Assembly (NCBI GenBank): GCA_965203685.1
Contig: OZ241908.1
Location: 5,518,001-5,582,000 of the forward strand
From: VXYL01 sp965203685
GTDB taxonomy: Bacteria; Pseudomonadota; Gammaproteobacteria; Pseudomonadales; Azotimanducaceae
Direction: 5' to 3'
DNA: 64,000 nt
The translations under genes and the position numbers were made by a program. Below are positions 40,807 to 49,356 of the stretch, piece by piece (position 1 is the stretch's first letter; every line of letters starts with the position of its first letter). The notes beneath the pieces were generated by a model, which worked only from the letters and a program-made list of their open reading frames with translations, was not told the origin of the DNA and did no database searches.

Positions 40807-42234
40807 TCAGCCCATGACCTCGATCACCTTCGCTGCCACCGTGTACACCGCGAAGCTGATGTAAGTCGCGGCCCCGATCGACACCATGAGGATGTTCACC
40901 GGCTTGGGCCGGATCGCGGCCGGCAGGTGCTTGAGGTTCATGTAGAGGACGGTCGGGACGTAGGCGGCCATCGCGAAGCCACTCAACATGGCGCTGATGA
41001 AGAAGAAGTCGAGGGCGCTCACGTCGAAGTACTCGAAGAACCAGGTGGCGAGCACGCCCAAGGCGGACAGGCCGACCGCCAGCCAGAAGTAGATCTTGTT
41101 TGCCGCGAACCGGTGCGCGGCCTTGAAGTTGGTGTGTAGGAGATCGACCCAGATCCGCACGCCGCCGTCGAGGCCCGCCAGCACGCTGCTGAAGAGCGCC
41201 GCGATGCCGATGAGGAGGAACAGGTAGCGACCCTGGACGCCCATCGTGCCTTCGAGGATCTTGGCGAGGTCCCAGACTAACTGGCCTTCCTGCGGCACGA
41301 TGCCCGCGGGGTACAGGACGACCAGGGCACCGAACATGAAAAGGAACATCGTGAACGTGTTGGCGATCCAGAAGAAGATCGTGGAGTCCTGCACGACGAA
41401 GCGGAACCAGGCGCGGAACCGGCGGATGTTCTCCTCCGTCGCCGGGAACTTGAAGCCGATCTCGCTCGCCCCGGTCTGCGCCTCGCGCAGAGGGTTCATG
41501 AGCATGGGGATCCGCGCTCCCATGCCGATGTTCTTGTCGCGCAGGTAGTAGGCGTAGAACAGGTTGCCCAAGCCGCCTGCACCGGCGAACACGAACGCGC
41601 CGAAGAAACGGTGAAAGGTGAATTCCTCGTCGAGGCTGATGTGGCCGAAGTTCAGGATTCCGCCCAGCATGTTGCCGACATCGTCGAGCGTGCCGATGCT
41701 GAAGGCGACGATCAACAAGCCGATCACGATCACCAGCACCATGAAGATGATCGAGCGTTCCACGGATTGGTAGATCCGCTTCGGCCCGAACACGATGGCG
41801 AGCGCGAGGGCAAACACCACCGCCGTCCAGAACCAGTCCGGCCCCCACCCGTCCTCGCCTAGAAAGAGGATCTTGATCGCCGTCCCGGTTGCGCGTCCCC
41901 AACCCGGCAGGAACGCACCAACGAACAGCAGGAGGAGGAAGAAGTACACCCAGAGCTTCGATAGGCGCGCGAAGCCGGTCAGCGGACTCTCGCCCGTGGC
42001 GACCGCCCAGCGGCCGATCTCGATGTTGATCCACAACTGCATGAAGACGCCGAGCGCGGCCGCCCACATCATCTCGGTGCCGAACTTCGCCGTGATCCAC
42101 GGCCACAGGATCAGCTCGCCGGAGCCGATGGCCATGCCGATCATGACGGCACCCGGACCAGTCATCTTCCAGAAACTCGACGTCCGTTCCGGCATGTCGG
42201 CTTGCTTCAGAGGCGGGATAGGTAGTGTTTCCAT
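40807..42234 (-). CDS. Nramp-like transporter with altered metal motifs
   Basis: A 475-residue membrane protein with about eleven helices. The first helix reads TGPGAVMIGMAIGSGELILW, where the metal-binding DPGN of Nramp is replaced; the sixth-helix region reads VFAGAGGLGNLFYAYYL instead of the MPH motif. It belongs to the GSGEL group of Nramp-related transporters, so the substrate may not be Mn/Fe. Its ATG overlaps the previous membrane-protein stop by one base (TGATG). An open frame extends upstream of ATG 42234 without a start better than this one. Confidence 0.82.
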   Translation of the reverse strand: METLPIPPLKQADMPERTSSFWKMTGPGAVMIGMAIGSGELILWPWITAKFGTEMMWAAALGVFMQLWINIEIGRWAVATGESPLTGFARLSKLWVYFFLLLLFVGAFLPGWGRATGTAIKILFLGEDGWGPDWFWTAVVFALALAIVFGPKRIYQSVERSIIFMVLVIVIGLLIVAFSIGTLDDVGNMLGGILNFGHISLDEEFTFHRFFGAFVFAGAGGLGNLFYAYYLRDKNIGMGARIPMLMNPLREAQTGASEIGFKFPATEENIRRFRAWFRFVVQDSTIFFWIANTFTMFLFMFGALVVLYPAGIVPQEGQLVWDLAKILEGTMGVQGRYLFLLIGIAALFSSVLAGLDGGVRIWVDLLHTNFKAAHRFAANKIYFWLAVGLSALGVLATWFFEYFDVSALDFFFISAMLSGFAMAAYVPTVLYMNLKHLPAAIRPKPVNILMVSIGAATYISFAVYTVAAKVIEVMG

Positions 42235-43214
42235 CAGCCGAATAGCTCCTTGTTGGCGCGCGGCAGGAACAGCACGCCGATGGCGGCGTTGAACAGGACG
42301 AAGAAGGTGTGCATCACGAAGCTGAAGGCGGCGACCTCCGGATAGTCCGGAAAGAGAACCGTCCACAGCAGCAGGGCGCCGGCATGGAACGGCAGCGGCA
42401 GCGCGGCCGCCAGGAAGATCACTGGCAGAAAGGCCAGCATCTGACCGAGGCTCACATCGACCTGGAACAGCTCCAAGGCGAAGGTGTAGACGATGACGGC
42501 GCCGATCAGGTTCGGCGCCTTGAAGAGAACCACCAGCAAGTAGTGGATCGGTCGCGCCTGTCGGAACGCCGTCAGGATGTTCGTTTCCCGCAGGCCACCG
42601 CTGCCCGTCCGGAAATAGGTGATGTGCACCGGCAGGTACAGCGCGGCGACGATCATGATCGATGGCAGGATGACGGACAGCGGCAAAACGGTGGACGCCT
42701 CGCGCACAAGGTCGAAATTCGCGGCCACGCCAATCGCCGAGAAGAGGAGCAGTTGGTAGATCTCGATGAGGCCGAGGAAGATCATGCTCGACAGGGCCCG
42801 CCAGCCGGGGACTTCGTAGGTCTTCAGCAGGTAGAGGGACATGGCGCCTTTGCCCACCTGCTCATTCACCAGGGACAGGATGTAGGCGCTCGCCCGAATC
42901 GGCAGCACGTTGCCGAGCTTCAGATCCGGTGCGTTGAACCAGCGGATGACCCGCCAGGTGGCGTGGCTGTCCACGAGGAAGAAGAACACGGAGTACGGAA
43001 TCATGAGCGCGAGCCAGAAGACCCAATCCGCTCCCGCGAAGAACTCCACGAGGTATTGCAAAACCGTCTGGTTGTCGCGGTCGGCCGCGGCTTCCATGCG
43101 CGTGTAGACGAGATAGAAGCACCCGCCCGCCAAGATCCACGTGGCGATGCGGAACAAGAGCGCCCAGGGCGGCTTGCGCGCCGGCGGTTCCTCGACCGTC
43201 GCGTTCTCGCTCAC
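42234..43214 (-). CDS. integral membrane protein (LPG-synthase-TM-like)
   Basis: A 326-residue protein with about eight helices. After a short cytoplasmic start the segment NEQVGKGAMSLYLLKTYEVP, followed by helices and FHAGALLLWTVLFPDYP, resembles the flippase-like LPG_synthase_TM/UPF0104 proteins. The GTG 43214 overlaps the acetyltransferase stop (GTGA); its TGA meets the Nramp-like ATG. Tight coupling with the Nramp-like gene suggests they work together, perhaps as a two-part transporter. The family assignment is tentative. Confidence 0.68.
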   Translation of the reverse strand: MSENATVEEPPARKPPWALLFRIATWILAGGCFYLVYTRMEAAADRDNQTVLQYLVEFFAGADWVFWLALMIPYSVFFFLVDSHATWRVIRWFNAPDLKLGNVLPIRASAYILSLVNEQVGKGAMSLYLLKTYEVPGWRALSSMIFLGLIEIYQLLLFSAIGVAANFDLVREASTVLPLSVILPSIMIVAALYLPVHITYFRTGSGGLRETNILTAFRQARPIHYLLVVLFKAPNLIGAVIVYTFALELFQVDVSLGQMLAFLPVIFLAAALPLPFHAGALLLWTVLFPDYPEVAAFSFVMHTFFVLFNAAIGVLFLPRANKELFG

Positions 43215-43891
43215 AACCGCACCAAGATCGACATGCCGAGTTCCTTGCGCCGGACGAAACCAACCTTCTCGTAGACCCGGGATGCCTGGTGCTCCGCCGG
43301 GCTGCCGATGCGCACATGCAGGAAGGGGACGCAGCCGAGCCGCTGCTGACGCACGGCGACTTCCCGAACCAAGGCTTCCGCGTAACCTCGGCCTGTGAAC
43401 TCGGGGTCGGTGCAGACCGCACTCACCTCCCTGAAACCTGGTAGGCATATCCGTTCGCCAGCCATCGCCACGAGGCGGCGATCGCGAATCACGCCGACGT
43501 AGTCGCCGAGGAGATGCGTTCTACGCTCGAACGGCCCAGGGTCCGTCTCCTTGACCAACCGGTACATGTCGGCCGCCTCGGCGTCGCCAAGTTCCACCCA
43601 GTCCAGGTCCGTGGGCTGCTCTTGCACCGGATCCGGGCAATACCACTGCGTCAACGGCACGACCGTGGCAAGGCGCCATAGGTCCTCGGGCGGCTCCCCG
43701 GGATCGACGACGGCCACGACTCCGCCCGGTTCGACGAACCCCGCCAGTTCCTGCAAGGCTTCCGCGCTCTGGTCGGCGACTGCGGCAATCGGCGAGACAT
43801 CGACTTGGTAGCGCGCCGCGCGTTCGCCGACCAAGCCGAATTCGCGCTGCTCGCCGCTCAAGGCGAGCCAGGCGGGGTTGTCAAGCTGCAC
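43211..43891 (-). CDS. GNAT (FR47-like) N-acetyltransferase
   Basis: A 226-residue acetyltransferase. The N-terminal half (LDNPAWLALSGEQREF onward) matches FR47-like proteins; CoA binding is expected at FTGRGYAEALVREVAVRQQ, with SRVYEKVGFVRRKELG after it. The GTG 43891 is 4 bp after the HpcH/HpaI gene end; the longer open frame upstream overlaps that gene in antiparallel fashion and is not used. The substrate is unknown. Confidence 0.85.
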   Translation of the reverse strand: MQLDNPAWLALSGEQREFGLVGERAARYQVDVSPIAAVADQSAEALQELAGFVEPGGVVAVVDPGEPPEDLWRLATVVPLTQWYCPDPVQEQPTDLDWVELGDAEAADMYRLVKETDPGPFERRTHLLGDYVGVIRDRRLVAMAGERICLPGFREVSAVCTDPEFTGRGYAEALVREVAVRQQRLGCVPFLHVRIGSPAEHQASRVYEKVGFVRRKELGMSILVRL

Positions 43892-43895
43892 CGAC

Positions 43896-44720
43896 CTACG
43901 ACCCTTTGAGCGACTCCGCGAACGCCTTGAGTTCCGGCGTGCCGGGGATGATGCGCACGCCGGCAGCGAGCTTCTCCGCCAGGTTCTCTTCGGTGCAGCC
44001 GTCCAGGAACCCGATGCCTGCGGAATTGCAGGCGTCGAGTACGCGCTGACGGGCTGCTTGCAGCTCCGGTCGCGCCATGTCAGCCGGCGTGCCGCGGAGG
44101 CCGTGGGACATCGACATGTCGGCCGGACCCCACTCCGCGAAGGCAACTCCCGGTACGGCCGCGGTCTTTTCCGCATTGGCGAGCGCAACTCGATTCTCGA
44201 TCTTCAAGCCCAACATCAGCTCGCCGTCCGGGTTGAGCGGCCACGGGTCGGCACGGTCGAGATACTCGCCGCCCGTCAGCCCCCAGATCTCCGCCGCCGC
44301 GCCTTGGCCACCCGAACCGCGCGTTCCGCCGCGGAAGGTGTATCGCATGGCATCGACCACTGCGGCCACGGCATCCGCCGTCTCCGCGTGGCAGATGAGG
44401 AAGCCATGGATCCCGGTGGTCAGCAGTTGGCGGATCTGCCACGCGTTGAACTGCACCATCTCGGGGCTGCGTCCTTCGAACGGAAGTTCGGCAAGCACGG
44501 GAACGGTGGGCGTGCGTACGGACGCCATGCCCTTCATGAACTGGGTCAAGCCAGCGACGTCGAGCGGCCCGTGTTCCATGCCCACGTTGATGTAGTCCGC
44601 CCACGTGTCCGCCATGTTCACGCCGGCCTCGTAAGTGAGTTCCATGCCCGCGTGACCGCCGGTGTAGAACACGGGCTCGCCCTTCTCGAGCTTGGCAATG
44701 GCCTTGTTGACTCGGCCCAT
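43896..44720 (-). CDS. HpcH/HpaI aldolase/citrate-lyase family protein
   Basis: A 274-residue TIM-barrel lyase. MASVRTPTVPVLAELPFEG, TTGIHGFLICHAETADAV and EWGPADMSMSHGLRGTP mark the family, which uses a divalent metal for retro-aldol cleavage of keto acids. It lies between the serine hydrolase (one-base overlap at 44720) and the acetyltransferase (4-bp gap), so the operon may handle a hydroxy- or keto-acid. Confidence 0.87.
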   Translation of the reverse strand: MGRVNKAIAKLEKGEPVFYTGGHAGMELTYEAGVNMADTWADYINVGMEHGPLDVAGLTQFMKGMASVRTPTVPVLAELPFEGRSPEMVQFNAWQIRQLLTTGIHGFLICHAETADAVAAVVDAMRYTFRGGTRGSGGQGAAAEIWGLTGGEYLDRADPWPLNPDGELMLGLKIENRVALANAEKTAAVPGVAFAEWGPADMSMSHGLRGTPADMARPELQAARQRVLDACNSAGIGFLDGCTEENLAEKLAAGVRIIPGTPELKAFAESLKGS

Positions 44721-45943
44721 CAGACGAGCGCCTGGTAGACCAGCGTCTTCAATTCGCGCCGGATGGGGTAGGTGGACGACGGCAGTAGCTGCGTCAGGAA
44801 CACGACGATAACCTCCTCTTGCGGGTCGACCCAGAAATAGGTGCTCGCGGCGCCGCCCCAGGCGAATTCGCCGGGTGAGTCGAGAACGTTCGCGGCGGCC
44901 GGGTCGACGACCACGGAGAATCCCAGCCCGAAGCCGATGCCTTCGTAGGGCGTTTCGGTAAACGTCGCTTGCCCCATGGCGGCGAGATCACAGTTGCCGG
45001 GGAGATGGTTGCTCGCCATGTACTCGACGGTCTTGCGTCCGAGCAGCCGTTCGCCGTCGAGTTCGCCCTTGGCCAAGAGCATGCACGCGAAACGATGGTA
45101 GTCGTCGATCGTGCCGACCATGCCGCCACCGCCAGAGAAGAACGCCGGCCGCTGGTGGTAGCGCGAGCCCTCGGGGTCGTCCTGGAGGCGGTAGGTCGAC
45201 GGTGCGACGTAGTTGTAGCAGGCGGCGAAGCGATCCGCAGCATCGGCGCGAACATGAAAACCCGAGTCCGGCATGTTCAACGGGCCCGTGATGCGCTCGG
45301 CCACGAACTCGTCGAGCGCCTGGCCGGAGAACTGCTCCACCAAGTAGCCGCAGACGTCCGTCGAGACGCCGTAGTTCCACTTCGTGCCGGGCGAGAACTT
45401 GAGCGGGATGCCAGCGAGCTTGTCGACCATGTCGTTCAGCGTCCCGGTACCGGTGACCTTGGCGTGGGCGTACATGGCCTCGACGGGATGGTCGCCCGCA
45501 AAGCCGTAGCTCAAGCCGGACGTGTGGGTGAGCAGGTGTTTGATCGTCATGGGGGAGTCGGGCTTGACCGTGACGTAACGCTCTTCGACGCCTGCCGCCG
45601 CCGAGACCCCGCGCGCTTCCACCGTATGGTCGTAGACTTCGAGGTCCGCCCAACTCTCGATGTACTTGGAGACCGGGTCGTCGAGCTGAAACCGGCCTTC
45701 CTCGTAGAGCATCATGAGCGCCACGCTCGCAACGGGCTTCGTCATCGAGTAGAGGCGCACGACCGTGTCCCGCTCGTACGGACGTTCGCGTTCGACATCG
45801 CGAAGCCCGCAGACGTGGAAGTACGCTTCTTCGCCGCCCCGAGAAACCAGGCACATTGCGCCGGGGAACTTACCTTCTTCGACGTAGCGATCGACGTGGC
45901 GCCCGATGCGCGCCAGCCGATCGGCCGACAACCCGTTACCCAT
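44720..45943 (-). CDS. class C beta-lactamase-like serine hydrolase
   Basis: A 407-residue serine hydrolase. YSMTKPVASVALMM carries Ser-x-x-Lys, KWNYGVSTDV the Tyr motif, and FAWGGAAST the third motif. These proteins are usually esterases or D-aminopeptidases, and rarely beta-lactamases. The ATG 45943 follows AGAGGGAGAG; an open frame continues upstream through the palindrome at 46074 but has no homology. It is the first gene of the six-gene operon ending at the DMT transporter. Confidence 0.9.
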   Translation of the reverse strand: MGNGLSADRLARIGRHVDRYVEEGKFPGAMCLVSRGGEEAYFHVCGLRDVERERPYERDTVVRLYSMTKPVASVALMMLYEEGRFQLDDPVSKYIESWADLEVYDHTVEARGVSAAAGVEERYVTVKPDSPMTIKHLLTHTSGLSYGFAGDHPVEAMYAHAKVTGTGTLNDMVDKLAGIPLKFSPGTKWNYGVSTDVCGYLVEQFSGQALDEFVAERITGPLNMPDSGFHVRADAADRFAACYNYVAPSTYRLQDDPEGSRYHQRPAFFSGGGGMVGTIDDYHRFACMLLAKGELDGERLLGRKTVEYMASNHLPGNCDLAAMGQATFTETPYEGIGFGLGFSVVVDPAAANVLDSPGEFAWGGAASTYFWVDPQEEVIVVFLTQLLPSSTYPIRRELKTLVYQALV

Positions 45944-46020
45944 CGTCTCTCCCTCTACTCGGTTGTGAGCATACCCGACTCCCGGCCTGTGCACGCGTCG
46001 CCCACCGACGCCGCGCTTCA

Positions 46021-46071
46021 CTAGCACATGATCTGTCCGCTTTCTGTTAGCACGTAAGTTGTCCGTTTTTT
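46021..46071 (+). repeat. tandem imperfect repeat, possible IS-end remnant
   Basis: Two near-copies of about 27 bp: TAGCACATGATCTGTCCGC with TTTCTG, then TAGCACGTAAGTTGTCCG with a T-run. Repeated short motifs near an end are seen in some insertion sequences, for example the IS21 group. No transposase is nearby, so this is at most a solo end. It lies between the DUF433 and serine-hydrolase genes. Confidence 0.35.
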
Positions 46072-46073
46072 TG

Positions 46074-46099
46074 GGTGCGCGGACGTCCTCGTCCGCAAT
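46074..46099 (+). repeat. dispersed palindrome, copy 9 (forward)
   Basis: GGTGC, GCGGACG, TCCT, CGTCCGC, AAT. It lies between the serine-hydrolase promoter region and the end of the DUF433 gene. The tail GGGGCAAGGTCTCCGCCGG resembles the spacers of other copies. Confidence 0.78.
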
Positions 46100-46160
46100 T
46101 GCGGCACGGGGCAAGGTCTCCGCCGGGGGCCGCGGTCTTGGCGGTCACGCGCCTTGGCGG

Positions 46161-46786
46161 CTAGTCCGCGCTGCGCCAAGGCCGTCCCCGTAAAGGGTTG
46201 GCGGCGGCATAGATCTCAGCGGCCCGGAATGCGGCGCGGGAACATGGGGATAGTCATCGAGCAGGTCTTCGAGAGTGTCGCCGTACTGGAGCCGCCCCAA
46301 GACCGCGTAGACCGGGATTCGCGTGCCGTCAATCACCGGCGTGCCGCCGAGGATCTCCGGATCGGACTTGATGTATCGGTCCCGGGCCTCGCCCCAGTAG
46401 CCGTTGGCGATTCCGAACTGGGAGAGGGCCAGCTTCAAATCGAGCGTTGCGCCGGGTGCGAACTCGACGGGCCCGAGCCGCATCGGCTCCATGCCGGTGA
46501 TCCGCGCCCAGATGGCGCGCTTGTGGCGCCGGGGCAGATCGGCGAGATCCGCCGCCTTCAGGGCGTGGAAGTAAACGACAGCGCGGGCGGGCAGGTAGCG
46601 CGTGCTGCCGCCCGGGAAAAGGGCCGGCGCAGTGCGCGGGACGATGATGCCGGACTGAACGGCTTTCTCGACAACCGTCGACGCGACACCGGACAGGGCG
46701 ACCGTCTCGCGGATCGTGAGATCGGGGGTGTCCACAAAATAGTTCCTCTTCGGTGGCGAATATAAGGCGGCGGGCGGCCGATGCAA
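46161..46786 (-). pseudogene. DUF433 (VapB45-like) antitoxin gene with a 3' frameshift
   Basis: A winged-helix N-terminus (TIRETVALSGVASTVVEKAV) is joined to a DUF433 domain: RYIKSDPEILGGTPVIDGTR, IPVYAVLGRLQYGDTLEDLL, DDYPHVP. After VP the frame goes off-family (APHSGPLRSM, stop at 46145). One frame over, the sequence reads RAAFRAAEIYAAANPLRGRP then WRSAD and a TAG at 46161-46163, exactly the family C-terminus. A 1-bp indel at about 46230-46240 thus separates the parts. No VapC45/DUF5615 toxin gene follows. It could be a pseudogene or an assembly error. Confidence 0.72.
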
Positions 46787-46862
46787 CGCGAAACGGATGG
46801 AAGGAGCAGCAGGTTCCTTTGCTGTGGGGACGCCCGCTACCCTCCACGGGTAGCACCTTGTC

Positions 46863-46888
46863 GGTGCGCGGACGTCCTCGTCCGCATT
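46863..46888 (+). repeat. dispersed palindrome, copy 10 (forward)
   Basis: GGTGC, GCGGACG, TCCT, CGTCCGC, ATT. It lies between the divergent DUF433 and lyase genes. Copies 9 and 10 sit on either side of the DUF433 gene in the same orientation. Confidence 0.8.
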
Positions 46889-46961
46889 TTGGGCCTAGCG
46901 CAAGGTTCCCTACAGACGGAGAACCGCGCACCCCCGGGCGCGTTGGCGTAGGCTTGGCGTC

Positions 46962-47828
46962 ATGCACCCGCGACAGAAGTTACGCGAAGCCATCCCGGCC
47001 GGCGAAGTCGTGTTCGCACCGTTGGCCTTGGACGCATTGACGGCGCGTATCGCGGAACGTGCGGGGTTCGACGCCGTTTACGTCAGCGGCGGTGCACTGG
47101 GCTACTCTCACGGCGTAAGTGAAGCCTTACTCACATTGTCCGAGTTGGCGGACACCACCCGTCACGTCGTCGCCGGGTGTGAAGCCGCCGTGATTGCGGA
47201 CGGAGGCGTGGGTTTCGGCGACGCCGTTCATGTCGCGCGTACGATCACCGAAGTCGAAGCCACTGGTGCCGCCGCGATCGAGATCGAGGACCAAGTGGCG
47301 CCGAAGCGCGTCAGCCACCACCGCGGCATCGAGCACCTCGTCGCACCGGATGAGATGGCCGCCAAGGTGGAGTACGCGGTCAAAGCACGCCGGGACGAGG
47401 ATTTCCTCGTCATCGCCCGCACCGGCGCCGTACGGAACGAGTCGTTCGACGCTGCCGTCGGCCGCGCCAACCTCTACCGCGAGGCGGGCGCCGACGTGCT
47501 CATGCTGATGCCGACGACCGACGCGCAATGGATCGACGCGCCGAAGCGCATCAACGCCCCGCTGGCGTCCATCACCTCCCTCGACCTGCGCAGCAAGGCC
47601 GAGTGGCAGACGCTGGGTTGGCGCCTCGTGATCGATCCGTTCACGGCCCAGGTCGCGGCAGTCAACGCGATCCAGGCCGCCTACGGGGAGTTCATGCGGA
47701 CCGGAACCACCGGCACTGACCGCGCCGAGATCATGGCCACGTACCGAACGTTGGCGGAACTCGCCGGTCTGGACCCGCTTTACGCCATCGAGGACGCGAC
47801 TACCGAGCGCACAGAAGACCCGGAATAG
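46962..47828 (+). CDS. isocitrate lyase/PEP mutase-family protein
   Basis: A 288-residue barrel lyase. FAPLALDALTARIAERAGFD, YVSGGALGYSHGVSE, VIADGGVGFGDAVHVARTI (metal site) and AAIEIEDQVAPKRVSHH follow the ICL/PEPM family, which includes oxaloacetate decarboxylases and carboxyphosphonoenolpyruvate-related enzymes. The KKCGH-type signature of true isocitrate lyases is absent. It precedes the alcohol dehydrogenase gene by 15 bp, so they are probably an operon. The substrate is uncertain. Confidence 0.88.
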   Translation: MHPRQKLREAIPAGEVVFAPLALDALTARIAERAGFDAVYVSGGALGYSHGVSEALLTLSELADTTRHVVAGCEAAVIADGGVGFGDAVHVARTITEVEATGAAAIEIEDQVAPKRVSHHRGIEHLVAPDEMAAKVEYAVKARRDEDFLVIARTGAVRNESFDAAVGRANLYREAGADVLMLMPTTDAQWIDAPKRINAPLASITSLDLRSKAEWQTLGWRLVIDPFTAQVAAVNAIQAAYGEFMRTGTTGTDRAEIMATYRTLAELAGLDPLYAIEDATTERTEDPE

Positions 47829-47843
47829 ACGAGGAGGCACACC

Positions 47844-48887
47844 ATGCCCGCAGCCGTCGCCGCCGCACGCTGGACCGACGATCTCGACATCGAGATCGTC
47901 CGTAAACCACCCACCGCGCCAGGCCCGGGGCAAGTCCAACTTGCCGTGGGCAGTGCTGGGATCTGCGGCTCGGACCTCCATTTCTACCGCGGTCAATTCC
48001 CGGCCCGGCCCGGCATCACACCGGGCCACGAGTTCGCCGGCACGGTCACCGCCGTTGGCGCGGGCGTGAAGCACGTCCACGAAGGTGACCTGGTGGGGAT
48101 CGAGCCGCTCTTGCGCTGCGGCATCTGTCCGTTCTGCATCTCCGGTGACTACCACGTCTGCGGCGACCGCGGCCTCGTGGGCGAAAACGCGGACGGCGGC
48201 ATGAGCGAACTGGCAACCGTGCCGGCCGAGACGGCCTTCAAGGCGCCGAGCGGGCTCGACGCCGAAGCCGCCGCGCTGGCCGAGCCGCTGGCGTGCTCGG
48301 TCCACGCCTTCAACAAGGTCAAGCTACGTGGACACGAGACGGTGTTCATCGTCGGCGCCGGCACGATCGGGCTCACCGGTGTGTTGGCAGCACGGGCGTG
48401 CGGTGCGAAGGTCATCGTCCTAGCGCGCCACCCGCATCAACAGGAAGCGGCCCGTCGCCTAGGCGCCGTGGAGGTCGTTGGCGACGACGAGGCTGGCATC
48501 GAACGCATGAAAGACTTGGCGCAGTTGCAGGCGATTGACGTCGCCGTCGAGACCGTGGGCGGCGTGGGCGATACGCTCCTCACCGCGCAGCGCGTGGTTC
48601 GGCCCAAGGGTCGCGTAATCCTGCTGGGCGTTTTCACAAATCCGACCGCGACCATCAACCCACTGCTGTTCGCCCTGCGGGAAACCGAACTGGTCGGCTC
48701 CATGACCTACGCCACGAGCGACGGCAGCGCCGACTACGCGATCGCCCTAGACGTGGTTGCGGACTACGCGGACCTAGCGCGTTCGCTGGTGACCCACCGT
48801 TTCGCTCTCGGTGATGCGAAAAGTGCCTTCGAGACGGCGGCCGACAAGTCGACGCGCTCGATCAAGGTGCACATCGTCCCCAACTGA
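47844..48887 (+). CDS. zinc-dependent alcohol dehydrogenase (MDR)
   Basis: A 347-residue medium-chain dehydrogenase. Catalytic zinc is held by GICGSDLHFYRG (Cys) and TPGHEFAG (His, Glu); the structural zinc site is CGICPFCISGDYHVC with four Cys. The coenzyme site is VFIVGAGTIGLTGVLAARAC. The pattern is close to threonine/sorbitol dehydrogenase-like enzymes. It lies downstream of the lyase, suggesting sequential steps on a polyol or hydroxy-acid. Confidence 0.92.
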   Translation: MPAAVAAARWTDDLDIEIVRKPPTAPGPGQVQLAVGSAGICGSDLHFYRGQFPARPGITPGHEFAGTVTAVGAGVKHVHEGDLVGIEPLLRCGICPFCISGDYHVCGDRGLVGENADGGMSELATVPAETAFKAPSGLDAEAAALAEPLACSVHAFNKVKLRGHETVFIVGAGTIGLTGVLAARACGAKVIVLARHPHQQEAARRLGAVEVVGDDEAGIERMKDLAQLQAIDVAVETVGGVGDTLLTAQRVVRPKGRVILLGVFTNPTATINPLLFALRETELVGSMTYATSDGSADYAIALDVVADYADLARSLVTHRFALGDAKSAFETAADKSTRSIKVHIVPN

Positions 48888-48900
48888 AAGTCTCGATCTA

Positions 48901-48927
48901 GGTCCGCGGGGCGTCCTCGCCCGCAAT
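48901..48927 (+). repeat. dispersed palindrome, copy 11 (forward, degenerate)
   Basis: GGTCCGCGGGGCGTCCTCGC followed by CCGCAAT: one extra G in the left arm compared with other copies. It begins 13 bp after the alcohol dehydrogenase stop, where it could act as a terminator or 3' stabiliser. Confidence 0.65.
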
Positions 48928-48959
48928 GAACGTTGTACCGGGGTCAGATGGGCTGCAAC

Positions 48960-49328
48960 CTAACGCGGCGCACAAGACAGAATCAGAGTCCTCGGCTCCT
49001 TCTCCATGTAGCGCACGGCAGTACTCGATCGAGGCACGTCGAGTTCGTCCAACTCCTCGAGCAGCGTATCCAGCTCATCCGCCACCGCCCGCACCTCGCC
49101 GCCGTAGACGGCGATCCATTTTTGCGCGTACTTCTGCGCCAGATCCCGGTCAGACGACAGCACTTCGGAAGATCTCGCAAAATCCCGAAGCTCACCCGCA
49201 GCGCTTTCTAGCGAATCGCCGAGCCACTCATGAGCCGCTTCCGCAGTTCGTTGCACGGCGGCAGCCTCTGTCTGCAAATGCCTAGAGTCCACTCTGCAAC
49301 TTAGCCTACGGGACATAGCACAGCCCAC
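48960..49328 (-). CDS. DUF5678-like hypothetical protein
   Basis: A reading frame of 122 codons. The helical N-terminus (LQTEAAAVQRTAEAAHEWLG) is followed by KYAQKWIAVYGGEVRAVADE, LDTLLEELDEL and RYMEKEPRTLIL, which resembles the DUF5678 fold found next to PIN or nuclease toxins. The start is uncertain: ATG 49328, ATG 49316 or GTG 49292 are possible and none has a strong ribosome site. It lies just downstream of vapC on the same strand, so it may belong to that module. Confidence 0.5.
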   Translation of the reverse strand: MGCAMSRRLSCRVDSRHLQTEAAAVQRTAEAAHEWLGDSLESAAGELRDFARSSEVLSSDRDLAQKYAQKWIAVYGGEVRAVADELDTLLEELDELDVPRSSTAVRYMEKEPRTLILSCAPR

Positions 49329-49356
49329 GCGCGAACACAGCGTTCAACAGAACGAA

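Noticed and set aside
40733..42106. Minus-strand frame of 457 codons inside the Nramp-like gene
   Set aside because: Overlaps the transporter in another frame and has no hydrophobic helices; Arg/His/Gly-rich shadow.
44720..46099. Longer start of the serine hydrolase at 46114
   Set aside because: The extra 57 codons translate the dispersed palindrome and basic sequence; AGAGGGAGAG before ATG 45943 supports the shorter form.
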